This document shows positions 20,994 to 30,118 of a DNA stretch of 64,000 nt, piece by piece; the first letter of the stretch is position 1; the number at the start of each line of letters is the position of its first letter. The stretch comes from Dendrophyllia cribrosa (lineage: Eukaryota > Cnidaria > Anthozoa > Scleractinia > Dendrophylliidae), in assembly GCA_024195265.1 (NCBI GenBank), contig JAJLRJ010000004.1, forward strand, positions 4,023,659 through 4,087,658, given 5' to 3'. A model generated the notes under the pieces. The model searched no databases and was not told where the DNA came from. It was given only the letters and a program-made list of their open reading frames with translations. Made by a program: the position numbers and the translations under genes.

Positions 20994-21482
20994 TTATTCC
21001 ATATTTTTTATTCCTTGTCTTATTGGAATTCTAGATGGGGGTGTTGCTGGTGGTGTGGCTTCTGGTGTGGCTTCTGGTGTAGCTTCTGGTGTGGCTGGTG
21101 CTGGTGTGTTTGATTTGCGTCCAAGCCTTTGCATTATGGCTTCGCGCTGATAATAAACACCAGCAGCAGATACAACCAACCCTGCAACCCCCAGAATGTA
21201 AATGATTGAGTTGCTGTTGCTGTCACTTGGTGTGCCACTTGTTGCACCCCCCGTTGTGTCACTTGTTGCCCCACTTGTTGATGGTGCAGGCTTTTCTGCT
21301 TGCGCCTTTTTCTTTGCTTCTCGGGCCATGCGGTTGCGTTCTGCTAGCCTTTTGCCAGAAGCAACGCGGCCGGGGTTCTTTTCTGTTGCAGGCTTTGTTT
21401 TTGGAGCCTCAGAGGTAACCCGTGCAGGTGTTGGAGTTGGAGTTGGAGTTTCTTCAGGGATCGTCTCGAGTGGTGTGGCCAT
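20994..21482 (-). CDS. conserved Polinton protein, basic region plus membrane helix
   Basis: 162 residues from the ATG at 21482, chosen because GTATATATGTGA lies 3 bases upstream; the frame is open further to 21566. A Pro/Thr-rich start precedes KNPGRVASGKRLAERNRMAR, a basic motif common in Polintons. A Ser/Thr/Gly linker, a membrane helix (IIYILGVAGLVVSAAGVYY) and a second Pro-rich repeat (TPEA units) follow. It is probably a virion-associated DNA- or membrane-binding protein. That is an inference. Confidence 0.7.
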   Translation of the reverse strand: MATPLETIPEETPTPTPTPARVTSEAPKTKPATEKNPGRVASGKRLAERNRMAREAKKKAQAEKPAPSTSGATSDTTGGATSGTPSDSNSNSIIYILGVAGLVVSAAGVYYQREAIMQRLGRKSNTPAPATPEATPEATPEATPPATPPSRIPIRQGIKNME

Positions 21483-21562
21483 CCTGTATATATGTGATTT
21501 TTTATTTTTATCTTGTGACCATGTGTGGTGCCAGATTGCTGACAGGTTGCTGCCAGGTTTCT

Positions 21563-22171
21563 TCAAGGTTTCTGCGAGGTCGCCACAGGTCCCAACCCAA
21601 CTTCATCAAGTCCCTCAAGTGGATAGCCTTCACTGTCCCTGGTTGGATGTGTGGCTGGTGGTTCCAATTCTATCAAATCAGGCTCTCGTTCAAACTTGAT
21701 GTGTTTTGTTGTGATGAGAGCAGCATTGGCAATCGCCAGCCATCGTCCGCATCGCACGGCAATAGCCCCAGCAAGATTTGACAGCTCCTGGTTGATTATG
21801 TAGTCGTTCTTGAGTTCTTTCTGCAATTCCACCACATCATCAACCGGGACCACCATGCCAACGCCTTTGGATATTAGCATGATGCCAGAATCAACTAGGG
21901 ATTCGGTCGTCTTGTTGCCAACGTAGGCCTCGTACCGTTTGCAGTACTTGTCAACGTCCTTGTCTGACAACCGCTTGACATGCTCATGTGTCAGCTGCAC
22001 GCCGATGGCTTCTTTAGCCTTGCCAGTTGAAACAAGGATTGCCAGCTTCTCACGTTTGGCAGGAATGTCATTGTCACACACTAACCCTGTGGGAGGTGCG
22101 GCACCAGGGGTTGCCTCCAGCATCTGCATTACTTCGTCAAAAACGGCCTGGTCTTCAGCAGCTTCAGCCAT
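21563..22171 (-). CDS. conserved Polinton protein, unknown function
   Basis: 202 residues with an acidic start, then LTHEHVKRLSDKDVDKYCKR and YEAYVGNKTTESLVDS, then a hydrophobic stretch and LAIANAALITTKH. I recognise the pattern as shared among Polintons. No catalytic motif is visible. The box GTATACATATGTG (22178) is 6 bases from the start. Its position between small virion-type genes and the ATPase suggests a structural or assembly role. Confidence 0.7.
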   Translation of the reverse strand: MAEAAEDQAVFDEVMQMLEATPGAAPPTGLVCDNDIPAKREKLAILVSTGKAKEAIGVQLTHEHVKRLSDKDVDKYCKRYEAYVGNKTTESLVDSGIMLISKGVGMVVPVDDVVELQKELKNDYIINQELSNLAGAIAVRCGRWLAIANAALITTKHIKFEREPDLIELEPPATHPTRDSEGYPLEGLDEVGLGPVATSQKP

Positions 22172-22192
22172 CAGGGGGTATACATATGTGTT

Positions 22193-22432
22193 TTATTTTT
22201 CAATAATTCTCTTGATGTCTGGCAAAAGAGTTTCAATCTCTCTTACCACCCCCGCCATGGTGTCTGGCATAGAGGTCAACCGCAATGGATATCTGTTAAG
22301 AAGCATGAGACGCAGATCTTCCTCACCAGCGGCTTTGATAATTTTGTTTTGCGCCTCAAGTGTGTGTTTGTGCAATTCATCCAAAAGCTGTGAAAGCACA
22401 CACAGTTTGTGAAGACTGGTTGGCGCATTCAT
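22193..22432 (-). CDS. small helical Polinton protein
   Basis: 79 residues from the ATG at 22432, which lies 7 bases from GTATATATATG (22440); an alternative ATG at 22438 gives 81. The frame is open further upstream across the neighbouring ATPase tail, but the box position argues against that start. The sequence is helical and Leu-rich (VLSQLLDELHKHTLEAQ, ETLLPDIKRIIEK). I do not recognise it. Confidence 0.55.
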   Translation of the reverse strand: MNAPTSLHKLCVLSQLLDELHKHTLEAQNKIIKAAGEEDLRLMLLNRYPLRLTSMPDTMAGVVREIETLLPDIKRIIEK

Positions 22433-22484
22433 GGTCATGGTATATATATGAGCCGTATATTTGTGTGGCTGTGTGTGCCCGTGT

Positions 22485-23084
22485 TTAAATCTTGTACTCA
22501 ATTCCATACGGGCGCCTAAGAGAGAAAACCAGGTGGGAGAACTTGCGGGCTTTGAGCCTTGTGATAAACTCTTTGTACTCCTCGTGGGAGAGCTCGCCGG
22601 CATAATCTTCGAATATGGCTTTGGTTGTCTTGCTGGAGGGTGTGTAAAAGAGAACAATCGCTGCAATGTTGTCTCGATATGGCTTTGCAATGCTGGTGAT
22701 CTGCTGGGTCAAGACCCACACGGATATACCGTCATGCCTTGCGCTTAACCCCAGATTGACCAGCTGGCCCGTGCGGCCTTTGACATCTTTGGAGGCGGCG
22801 CAGTCATCGAGAATGAATAAAGTGTTGGTGCATGCGAAAAAGAAGCTCGCCAGCCTCAACCAGTCTTCGATCTCGTGCTGTTGGCAGACAATCACGAAGA
22901 TGTGTGGATCGCGGTCCACGAAGCCATCGTATGTCTTGTTCTTAACAAATGTGGGGCAGAATAAAACGATGTAATCAAAACAACCCCGGAAGGCCCCCAC
23001 CAGTTGGGAGAGGAGATACTGTGTCTTGCCAGAGTTAGTTGGGCCCACGATTAGTGCATTGAATGGCAGCTTTCTTGGGTCCAT
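22485..23084 (-). CDS. genome-packaging ATPase (FtsK/HerA, A32-like)
   Basis: 199 residues from the ATG at 23084. Walker A is GPTNSGKT (14-21), Walker B LFILDD (89-94), and the conserved sensor-like VWVLTQQ is at 123-129. The family pumps viral DNA into capsids. No plain ATG-proximal TATATAC box precedes it, only a weaker TATATTAG at 23094-23101. The frame is closed by a stop just upstream of the start. An overlapping frame (23035-23229) has the strong box, so either the two are separate genes or a one-base change has cut off an N-terminal extension. Confidence 0.9.
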   Translation of the reverse strand: MDPRKLPFNALIVGPTNSGKTQYLLSQLVGAFRGCFDYIVLFCPTFVKNKTYDGFVDRDPHIFVIVCQQHEIEDWLRLASFFFACTNTLFILDDCAASKDVKGRTGQLVNLGLSARHDGISVWVLTQQITSIAKPYRDNIAAIVLFYTPSSKTTKAIFEDYAGELSHEEYKEFITRLKARKFSHLVFSLRRPYGIEYKI

Positions 23085-23229
23085 AACCAACGCCTATATT
23101 AGTTGGTTTGCAAACTGGCGGGGAGGGGGCCTTTGCCAGAAGTCTTTGTATTTCATTGTGTGATAATGGTCTGGTGGATGGCAGGGGAGCCGGCTTGGCA
23201 TAGAAGTTGATCTTGTTTCTTGTGGCCAT
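23035..23229 (-). CDS. 64-residue ORF overlapping the ATPase start
   Basis: It begins MATRNKINFYAKPAPLP one base from GTATATAAATG (23231), the usual placement of a start in this element. It runs into the ATPase gene in another frame for 50 bases. It could be the original N-terminus of the ATPase, now shifted out of frame, or a small independent gene. The sequence alone does not decide. Confidence 0.5.
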   Translation of the reverse strand: MATRNKINFYAKPAPLPSTRPLSHNEIQRLLAKAPSPPVCKPTNIGVGYGPKKAAIQCTNRGPN

Positions 23230-23267
23230 GGTATATAAATGCGTGTGCGTTGTTCATGTGCGCGTGT

Positions 23268-24518
23268 TCAGTAAAATATTTCTGCCAACTGTCTGTCCAT
23301 TATGTTCATCTGCGCGTCTGAGATGGTGAAGATGTGGCAGAGGGCGTTCCCCGATCCAGAGCCGGCTCTTTCGATCTCTAGCTGCACGTCGTCGTGTGTG
23401 TTGGTGAGCCGCTGTCCACTCCCGTGCAGAGATGTGTCGGCCATGGACCGCAGGTCGATCCAGAGGCCAAACTTGTTGCCTGTGAGGTATTTGTTCAAGT
23501 CCATGTTAGGCCTGCCGTCTGTGTGCGGGTTGAAATGCCTGGTTAGCTCCCGCCACATGTCTGTGCCAGATATGCCTTCGTTATAAACACGGTTCGGCAC
23601 GCCGTTGACCGTGACTTTCACCCGTGTGATGTCGGGGTTGAAATAGGCCTCTGAGTCCCGGGCGCCAGCCGTGTAAGGGTTGATGAACAGCAACAGGATG
23701 CCCTTGAGCGACCGCCGCTGCGGGTTGATCGTAAGATTAATCCGAGTGTCGCCGCTCTTTGAGAAGGGGTGGACCCGATCTCGCATTACCAAGTCGTAAG
23801 CGAACTCCTTGCCGGTGGTGTAAGTGGTCATTGCTTCGTCAGCCAACACCTTGCTTCTGACGGTCTCGTACTCCAGCTGGATGTTTTCCAGTTTGTAAAC
23901 GAGCTTGCTTGTGTCAGAGCCCCGAACAACTTGGTTTGCTGGCGCGAGGGTCAGCTCGAAGACCAGATCGTTATATAGAGCTTGAGGGTACAGAGCCCCA
24001 TGGTCAGTCAAGATCTGGTGGTCGAGCTTGATGCGATACTTATTCTTGTAAATTGTCTCCAGCTTGTTCTCCGCATCCACCCCGGAGGTCTTTTTGTCGC
24101 CGGCGCCAGAGCGAATCCGGCACAAATCCACGGTCTGGATGCCGTCGAGCATCATGTTGTCCCGCTCTCCTGTGGTTTTGAAGAGATCTTCGAAGATCTT
24201 GTAGATGTCGTACCCCACCGTGTCCTGGAGAGTTGTGGCCGCAAACTTGACAACGAGCCTGTCGACCAGGGCCCGAGAAACGTTCTGCACGAGATAATTG
24301 TTTGCATGCCCACCGGTCAGGCTGATGTTGAATACCAGTGCGAGTGAGCCGGACAAGATGACATCGTGCTCGCCCAGCTTGGGGACAGAGACATAAAGGG
24401 GCTCCCCTGGGTTGGCGGCTGCCGGGTTGAACGTGATGCGCTTGACGGTCCTCTCTGCCTTCATTGCGCGCAATATCTTCTCGCTGTGTGTTGAGAGTTG
24501 GTTCGGCTGCACAGCCAT
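23268..24518 (-). CDS. double-jelly-roll major capsid protein
   Basis: Intact, 416 residues. I recognise the Polinton major capsid pattern: LVVKFAATTLQDTVGYDIYK, SGAGDKKTS, YRIKLDHQILTDHG, LVFELTLAP in the first half; RRSLKGILLLFINPYTAGAR, TVNGVPNRVY and FGLWIDLRS, HGSGQRL in the second. Two similar beta-rich halves form the trimeric hexon-like capsomer of this virus lineage. The start at 24518 is 2 bases from GTATATATTTG. It shares a 43-bp divergent promoter with the 485-residue gene. Confidence 0.9.
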   Translation of the reverse strand: MAVQPNQLSTHSEKILRAMKAERTVKRITFNPAAANPGEPLYVSVPKLGEHDVILSGSLALVFNISLTGGHANNYLVQNVSRALVDRLVVKFAATTLQDTVGYDIYKIFEDLFKTTGERDNMMLDGIQTVDLCRIRSGAGDKKTSGVDAENKLETIYKNKYRIKLDHQILTDHGALYPQALYNDLVFELTLAPANQVVRGSDTSKLVYKLENIQLEYETVRSKVLADEAMTTYTTGKEFAYDLVMRDRVHPFSKSGDTRINLTINPQRRSLKGILLLFINPYTAGARDSEAYFNPDITRVKVTVNGVPNRVYNEGISGTDMWRELTRHFNPHTDGRPNMDLNKYLTGNKFGLWIDLRSMADTSLHGSGQRLTNTHDDVQLEIERAGSGSGNALCHIFTISDAQMNIMDRQLAEIFY

Positions 24519-24561
24519 GGGTATATATTTGTGTTTTTAAAATTATATTTATATACCCACG
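24519..24561. promoter_or_regulatory. 43-bp bidirectional promoter, capsid / coiled-coil gene
   Basis: GGGTATATAT next to the capsid start is mirrored by ATATACCC next to the opposite start, with an AT-rich centre (TTTTTAAAATTATATTT). Each box lies 2-5 bases from its ATG, so leaders must be almost absent if the boxes act as TATA elements. Confidence 0.6.
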
Positions 24562-26019
24562 ATGGCTGAAGGTGGATATGATATACCTGGTGATAATGAG
24601 AATCCTTGGGTTGACTGGAACATAGACCACGATGATGACGACGACGAACAAGAAGTTGACACAACAACACCAATTCAACCAGACGATGCATCCACCCCAT
24701 ACCACGGCAGCGAAGAAAGGCAACCTTATCGACCAGGTGCTGACAAATCCACTCCATACCATGGCGGTGAACAGCATGAAATGCCTACAATGCCTACTGA
24801 GCACAGTGGTCTGCCAGGTGATCCTGGCACCGTCCCTCTGCTTGGAGACTTCTCAGACGCAACTGATAAAGCAGAGAGAATCGATAAAGCCATGGACTGG
24901 ATCAAAGGGAAGTTTCCAAAAGTAAACATCCCGAAATTACCCCCAATTGGTTTTGGTAAAAAACCAGCAAATTCTGGCAAAATAGTTTCCCTTGGGCCAA
25001 AGGGCGGCGAATCTCTTATTTTCAAGCAAGATGGGAGCTTTCTTAAATCGTTCACAGACAAGTTCAAAACAGCCCTTGGCCCAAGCGCTGAAGAGCTTGT
25101 CTATGAAGAAAATGCATCAATAAGGGAAGAAAGGCAAAGATTGAAGGAGACAGAAAAACAACTGAAGGAGGATGAAAGGGCTGCTGTGAAAAAACAACAA
25201 GCAGCAAATGAGGTGCAAAACCTCAGAAACAGAATTGAGCAAACTCAAACGAGGAGGGGGACTCTGGAGCAGGAACACGGTTCAGTCGTTGAAAATCAAG
25301 CCGAGATAGACCGCCTAAAACTGCTGGAAAAAAATCTTCAACGAGATCTTGAAAACCAGAAAAAAGAATTAGCGGCCCTGCAAAAAATACAAAAACGAAC
25401 AGACAAAGAACGCGCCCAAGTACAGGCAAAGGTTGACAAAGCCAGAACACGCCTTTCTGCTATGGTGAAGGAAAGAAATGAAGTTGAAGCAGGGCTAAAC
25501 TCAACTAAACCCCTTGATGAGTTAAACGAAAGAGAAGCCGAGCTTGAACGACAGAACGCTGAAGACAGGCGCGTCATAGAGGATGAGAACACGTCTCCCT
25601 CTGACAGAGCAGCCGCGGAAGACCGGGTTGCCGAGCGAGAAGAAGAGCTGGAAAGGCTCCGGCCACAGGTTCAAGAAAGGGAAAACGCCCTGTCTTTGAG
25701 AGAGAGGGTCAGAGAAATCTTCAAGAAATACGGGTGGACCCTGCAAGCGATTGTTCTGGCAGCTGGCATCACCATCAGCGCTGTTGTACTCGCCACCTTG
25801 AACGGCCTGGCAAAGGCCACCAAGGCTATTGGCAATGGGCTTAAAGAGCTTGGCAAAAAGGCAGCCATCGCCCTGCCTGGCCTCATTGGCACAATTGTGA
25901 GCTTCATCTTCAAAACAGCTGGGTCGGTAATCTCCTTTCTGGGCGAACACGCCTGGCTGCTCATCCTTGCCGTGGTGGCCTTCCTTGTTGAAAGGATCAC
26001 CAAGCGTTCGAAGTCTTGA
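24562..26019 (+). CDS. coiled-coil protein with C-terminal membrane helices
   Basis: 485 residues. An acidic start (DDDDDE) and a repeat of STPYHG precede a domain to about residue 180. A long charged coiled coil (about 185-385) follows. The last 95 residues hold KKYGWTLQAIVLAAGITISA, then GTIVSFIFKTAGSVISFLGEH and AWLLILAVVAFLVERI. I recognise this hydrophobic C-terminus as highly conserved in invertebrate Polintons. A role in the virion membrane or entry is plausible but unproven. TATATAC at 24550-24556 lies 5 bases from the start. It converges on the large protein gene to its right. Confidence 0.8.
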   Translation: MAEGGYDIPGDNENPWVDWNIDHDDDDDEQEVDTTTPIQPDDASTPYHGSEERQPYRPGADKSTPYHGGEQHEMPTMPTEHSGLPGDPGTVPLLGDFSDATDKAERIDKAMDWIKGKFPKVNIPKLPPIGFGKKPANSGKIVSLGPKGGESLIFKQDGSFLKSFTDKFKTALGPSAEELVYEENASIREERQRLKETEKQLKEDERAAVKKQQAANEVQNLRNRIEQTQTRRGTLEQEHGSVVENQAEIDRLKLLEKNLQRDLENQKKELAALQKIQKRTDKERAQVQAKVDKARTRLSAMVKERNEVEAGLNSTKPLDELNEREAELERQNAEDRRVIEDENTSPSDRAAAEDRVAEREEELERLRPQVQERENALSLRERVREIFKKYGWTLQAIVLAAGITISAVVLATLNGLAKATKAIGNGLKELGKKAAIALPGLIGTIVSFIFKTAGSVISFLGEHAWLLILAVVAFLVERITKRSKS

Positions 26020-26092
26020 ACACTGTTTTGTTCGCTAAAATTTGGAGCACTCAGTGGAGCGGAAAAATTGCCAGGCCACCATTGATTTTCGG

Positions 26093-27913
26093 CTACCTCA
26101 ACCAAACGAAAAGCCCTGCCAAAGCAACCGCGCCAACAGCAACGACTGCCTTGGAGACGTGATGCGGGTCGGGCTGTGGCTCGGGTGCGGGGGTTGGTGC
26201 TGGTTGTGGTGCGGGTGTGGGAGCTGGTTGTGGTGTGGTCCTTGGTTTGGACGCAATGCCCTGTGCTTGTGTGGCCTGTGTATGTATCGGGTTTGATGGG
26301 TGGCTGTTTGGTGGATTAATCTTTGTTGGTCCACCGTCCATGGGGCGAAGGGAGGCTTTTTTCGTGTCAAGATTAACACCACTGTTCACGCCCAGCTTCA
26401 TCCCTTGCGTTGCCTCCTGCAGATTGTTGTTATACCCGATCACGCTCTCTGTGTTGATAATCATGCGCGAGGGCATGAGCCAGCTTCCGGGCGCTGTCGC
26501 AAAGTCCAGGCGAACTTTCGTTGCTTGGATGGCAAGCTGGTATCGCTGTACGCTTGTTGAGATGTCGTTCAGGATTATGGCCTCCTCTAGATGGGTGAGG
26601 AATACTCTCTGCGTTTCGAAAGCCCAGCCTCCTCTTCCAATGATGCTGCTGCGGGTTTTGGCCTGTGAACCAAGAATGCAGTACACAAAGGCCTCGATTG
26701 ATTGGTTCATACGCGCGAGCCCTGGTTGTGTTAGCCCCTGTGCGTAATTTGGCACAAAGTGCTCGAACTGGGTGTCCGCCCCTTGATCGTTACGAACGTA
26801 AGTTATTCCATTGGCTTTAAAGTTGGGGTCTTTTCTGTCAGTGACGCGCTCATCATCGAACAGAGCTAGATCAGAGTCTGGATAAGTGTAATCGGTAGAG
26901 ATGGGGCCCTCTCCATAAGCCCAAATGTAGACATTCCCTAGACCGTGGTTCTTGCCGTATGTATAACGGAAGTCAGAACTGGGGTCGATACCGAACTCGA
27001 TGCAAAGCTTCTTGTACGCGTCGATGTTGTATTTGTTGTCTTTCTGGTTAAATGGAGGGTCGTCTGGCAAAGCACTCACGCTTTGTTCCCCACCCATCTG
27101 GTAGAGTATTCGCCTTGTTGTGAAATAAACGTGAAACCGGTAAAACGACCGTAGCTGTGTGGTTAGAGATAGACTGGAGTTCTTATCGAATAGAATGTCA
27201 CGCGAGATTCCACAGCCAGTTGTTGCACACCACAGGGCGAAGGAGAGTTGTTGCGGCCAAAAACTCATATGAGGGCCACCCATCCACTTTCGGCCGTATT
27301 TGGCGGTTGTTAAGGATATCTGCGTGTCCCTGAATATATTTCTGTATTTAGTTGTGAAATACTCAGTTGGAGTGACGTAAATCCTTTGCTCTTTGTCATT
27401 CAAGATTGCGCCAATCATCATGTCTTTGTCTATTGTTGTGTCGAAAGCAATGGCCGGGATTGATGACATTTTTTGACCCAGCGATAACTGATAAGGGAAA
27501 CCGCCGTCATAATGAAGGCCAAGAGCATCTCTTTCAGCGCCAGTCCAATCTTTGTGGGGCATTTCTGTGATTAGCCCCCACGAGCCAGGGGCCTTTTTGT
27601 AAAGCACTTCTCCTGTGGCTGTTTTGTGGTCGGCACCATACTCTACTTGCACTTCAAAATGGGACATATCGGCGCGAGGGAAACGCTTTTTGAAGTCTGA
27701 GAGCGCCTTGGCCTTGGCCGCGGCCTAGAGCTTGGCAGCCTCCGGCGAATTCAACCAAGCAATTTCAGGATCAGGGGGTGGTGGCTTATATGGAGGATGG
27801 CTATTGACGTTTAGGTTTGAATTAAAAGGGGGTGGGGGCCCGTAATTGTGGCCACCGATGGAGATGCCAAGATTTGAATTAGGATTAAATCCACCAGGCC
27901 GTCTGCCAAACAT
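26093..27913 (-). pseudogene. large conserved Polinton protein (about 606 residues), broken by TAG
   Basis: The start at 27913 is 4 bases from GTATATAATTA (27918). The first 62 codons are Gly/Asn/Pro-rich (PPYKPPPPDPE). A TAG at 27725-27727 interrupts, and the same frame continues to 26093. The main part has MSFWPQQLSFALWCATTGCG, a pattern I recognise from other invertebrate Polintons, and a Pro/Gln/Ala repeat before a C-terminal membrane anchor (VVAVGAVALAGLFVW). It is probably a virion component. The exact role is unknown to me. Confidence 0.8.
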
Positions 27914-27958
27914 GATTGTATATAATTATAATTATAAAATGTTATTATATACACCATC
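27914..27958. promoter_or_regulatory. 45-bp bidirectional promoter, large protein / small capsid gene
   Basis: GATTGTATATAATTATAA on one side and GTTATTATATACACCATC on the other place a TATATA box 4 and 6 bases from the two start codons. It repeats the design of the 24519-24561 spacer. Confidence 0.6.
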
Positions 27959-28641
27959 ATGGTTGTGTTAACAATCGTCACACATTCGAACCCTCACACG
28001 ATCTATTTTGACCACCCACTGCCGAAACCGAGTTATATCCGTCTTGTTTCTTGCTCAATTTTCAACTCGTGGAATACTTTGAAGCAAAGAGGAGAGATAA
28101 CATTGTTCAAAAATAAAAATGGGAGTAATACAGGAACTGTCAGAAGACTTCTCCCAGGCCATTACACCATTGGGTCTTTAGCAAAAGAATTAGAAAACGT
28201 ATTCGGTGGTCCCAATGTTAATTATAAATTATCAACTGAGACAAACACGCCACTGGGGTCGATGATCATTTTCAAAGGATACCCAGAAGAAGTGAAACTA
28301 GACCATGATCTATCTGTATTGCTTGGTATAAGCCCTAAATTAATATTTCCAACAACTTTCGTCAAGCGTTTAAGGGCACCAAGCACTTACTTCATCCACT
28401 GTGATCTGGTTGATAAAGAACTGAACTTACTCAATGGTAAGCCTTCGACAGTTTTGGCGCGCTTCGACATTCGTGGAAAGCCCTTTGAGAAGGTGTTTTA
28501 CGAGACAACACAACAGAACGTCTTGCGCGACGTCTCGTCTGTGATTATGTTAACTCTATCACGCTGACAGTGAGGGATGAGAACAATGCCCTCTTCAACT
28601 TCAATGACGCGCCCTTAGAATTTGAAGTTGAGTTAAATTAA
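27959..28641 (+). pseudogene. small jelly-roll-like (penton/minor) capsid protein, frameshifted
   Basis: The first frame ends at 28567. A shift of one base at about 28540 leads into a frame that ends at 28641 and carries the expected C-terminal strand (FNFNDAPLEFEVELN). Conserved residues include YFIHCDLVDKE and STVLARFDIRGKPFEKVFYE. I recognise the family from invertebrate Polintons and place it as the minor capsid (vertex) candidate by size and beta content. TATATAC at 27946-27952 lies 6 bases from the start. Confidence 0.75.
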
Positions 28642-28665
28642 AAAATCATATATATACCCCACGCA

Positions 28666-29349
28666 ATGAGTTCTGCCAATGTGCTTCCATCGGCCCCCGA
28701 ATACAGCGAGACACAACAGCTATACCCCATGCGTGAGATCGCTCAAGTTAATGCAGAAGACTTCAGGCTCAAAAAGATATCTGACTTGCTGAAGGAGTTG
28801 TCTGACGAAGCCGAGCATTACAGACAAGTCGCAAAGAAATACAAACGAACCCAATCATTGGTTCATTACTCGGCGGTTGGACTTCGGTCGCTTTCTGTTG
28901 GGCTTTCATCAGGAGCCCTTGCCACTGCATTGACTGGATTCGGAATTGTTGCAAGTCCAGCACTTGCGGGCATCGCAACCATCTGTGGACTGTCCTCTGT
29001 TGGCTTCGCAGCTGCTAACAAGCGATTGGAGCGAAAAGTGGCCAAACACGAGAATATCAACACACTGGCCCTGGCTAAACGCAACTCTGTCTATGAACTG
29101 GTCTCAAAGGCTCTGGAAGACAAGAGGATCAGTGATGCAGAATTCACCATAATTACTCGTGAGGTGGAAAAATATCACGAACTCAAAGCTGCAATCAGGG
29201 ATGGTGTTAAGGCTAAAAAAAATGTTGGCACTCAAACACAAGCGCCAGACCTCGAGAAACTCAAAAAGGAACTTCGCAAGGAAGTCAAAGAAGAGTTGCA
29301 AAAAAAGATACTTCTCGCCGCATCCTCCAAATCCGATTTGAGAGATTAA
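28666..29349 (+). CDS. conserved Polinton protein with Gly/Ala-rich hydrophobic core
   Basis: 227 residues, intact. A helical start leads to EHYRQVAKKYKRTQSLVHYS, then a Gly/Ala/Ser-rich double hydrophobic segment (about 70-120: SVGLSSGALATALTGFGIVA), then KHENINTLALAKRNSV and a charged C-terminal coiled coil. The pattern is common in invertebrate Polintons. A membrane-active or virion role is inferred. CATATATATAC (28648-28657), preceded by AAAAAAT, lies 8 bases from the ATG. Confidence 0.7.
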   Translation: MSSANVLPSAPEYSETQQLYPMREIAQVNAEDFRLKKISDLLKELSDEAEHYRQVAKKYKRTQSLVHYSAVGLRSLSVGLSSGALATALTGFGIVASPALAGIATICGLSSVGFAAANKRLERKVAKHENINTLALAKRNSVYELVSKALEDKRISDAEFTIITREVEKYHELKAAIRDGVKAKKNVGTQTQAPDLEKLKKELRKEVKEELQKKILLAASSKSDLRD

Positions 29350-29394
29350 ACTCTGGCTTTAATCTCTACATTTCTAAAGAAAAATCATTTGCAC

Positions 29395-29428
29395 CCAATT
29401 GAATACACAACTAGGCTGTTTACAAACC
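29395..29428 (+). promoter_or_regulatory. early-type promoter candidate of the VLTF3-like gene
   Basis: CCAATTGAATACA (29395-29407), 10 bases, GTTTACA (29418-29424), then ATG at 29429. The first nine bases and the spacing match the PolB promoter; the TATA part is degenerate. Confidence 0.45.
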
Positions 29429-30118
29429 ATGGAGAAGTTCGCCGAACAACTGGCTGATGTTCGGGCCTTGGACACTAAAGGCGAATACACAACCAAACTC
29501 TATGAGCTGGAGAAAGAATACAAATTCATCCTCCTGCGCTCACTCGAAAGCTACACCAAGGAAATACTGCGTTCAAACCTGTCAGAACGCCTTCATATCA
29601 TCAAGGAGTGTCTTTCTCCCGGGGCACAATACCCTCCACACTTACCTTTCACCCTTCGGAATGAAAGGCTAGAAGCTTGCCAAAACTGCAAAGGCAAATT
29701 AAACCTCAGGATGTTTTCATCAGAACTTTGCTGTGAGGGCTGCGGTCTCTTAGAACCCTTGGATGGTGTGACCTTCGATTACAACGGGCTCTATGGTGGT
29801 GATTACACAATTACCAAAAAAAGAATGACCACCAAACATTACAACTTCAAAAGCTATCTCAACAAACATCTGAAAATTTGTGAACGCCACGTCTGCTTGT
29901 CCAATGATCAAATACAACATGCAAATGATTCTTTCAAATCCATCGAAGAATATCTCCCAAAAAGAATCTCCATGCCCTTTGTGGCCCAGAAAATCTTGAT
30001 TGCGATAAATGGGCCACAACGGCTTGTCAATTACTTCTGGCTGCAAGTTCCAGAAAAATCAATGTGGAAGCACAAAGAAAGCTGGAGGCTCACGTTTGAA
30101 AAGATGAGGGGCGTTTAG
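29429..30118 (+). CDS. VLTF3-like zinc-ribbon late transcription factor
   Basis: 229 residues from the first ATG. A zinc ribbon is formed by CQNC (84-87) and CCEGCG (101-106). It is followed by a region (YTITKKRMTTKHYNFKSYL) resembling the YxRxxHF part of poxvirus/NCLDV late factor 3, which Polinton-like viruses also carry. It would direct expression of the virion genes. It overlaps the convergent 150-residue gene by 4 bases. The identification rests on the ribbon, the size and the downstream block. Confidence 0.65.
   Translation: MEKFAEQLADVRALDTKGEYTTKLYELEKEYKFILLRSLESYTKEILRSNLSERLHIIKECLSPGAQYPPHLPFTLRNERLEACQNCKGKLNLRMFSSELCCEGCGLLEPLDGVTFDYNGLYGGDYTITKKRMTTKHYNFKSYLNKHLKICERHVCLSNDQIQHANDSFKSIEEYLPKRISMPFVAQKILIAINGPQRLVNYFWLQVPEKSMWKHKESWRLTFEKMRGV

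Noticed and set aside
24040..24804. 254-residue frame antisense and out of phase with the capsid gene
   Set aside because: It overlaps the well-supported capsid gene and crosses the divergent promoter. Its composition is that of a shadow frame.
18005..27727. Reassignment of TAG to an amino acid in the Polinton
   Set aside because: PolB and the large protein both have an in-frame TAG, but the large protein appears to end at a TAG (26093-26095), the exonuclease is interrupted by TAA, and two other genes have frameshifts. Ordinary decay explains all of it better.
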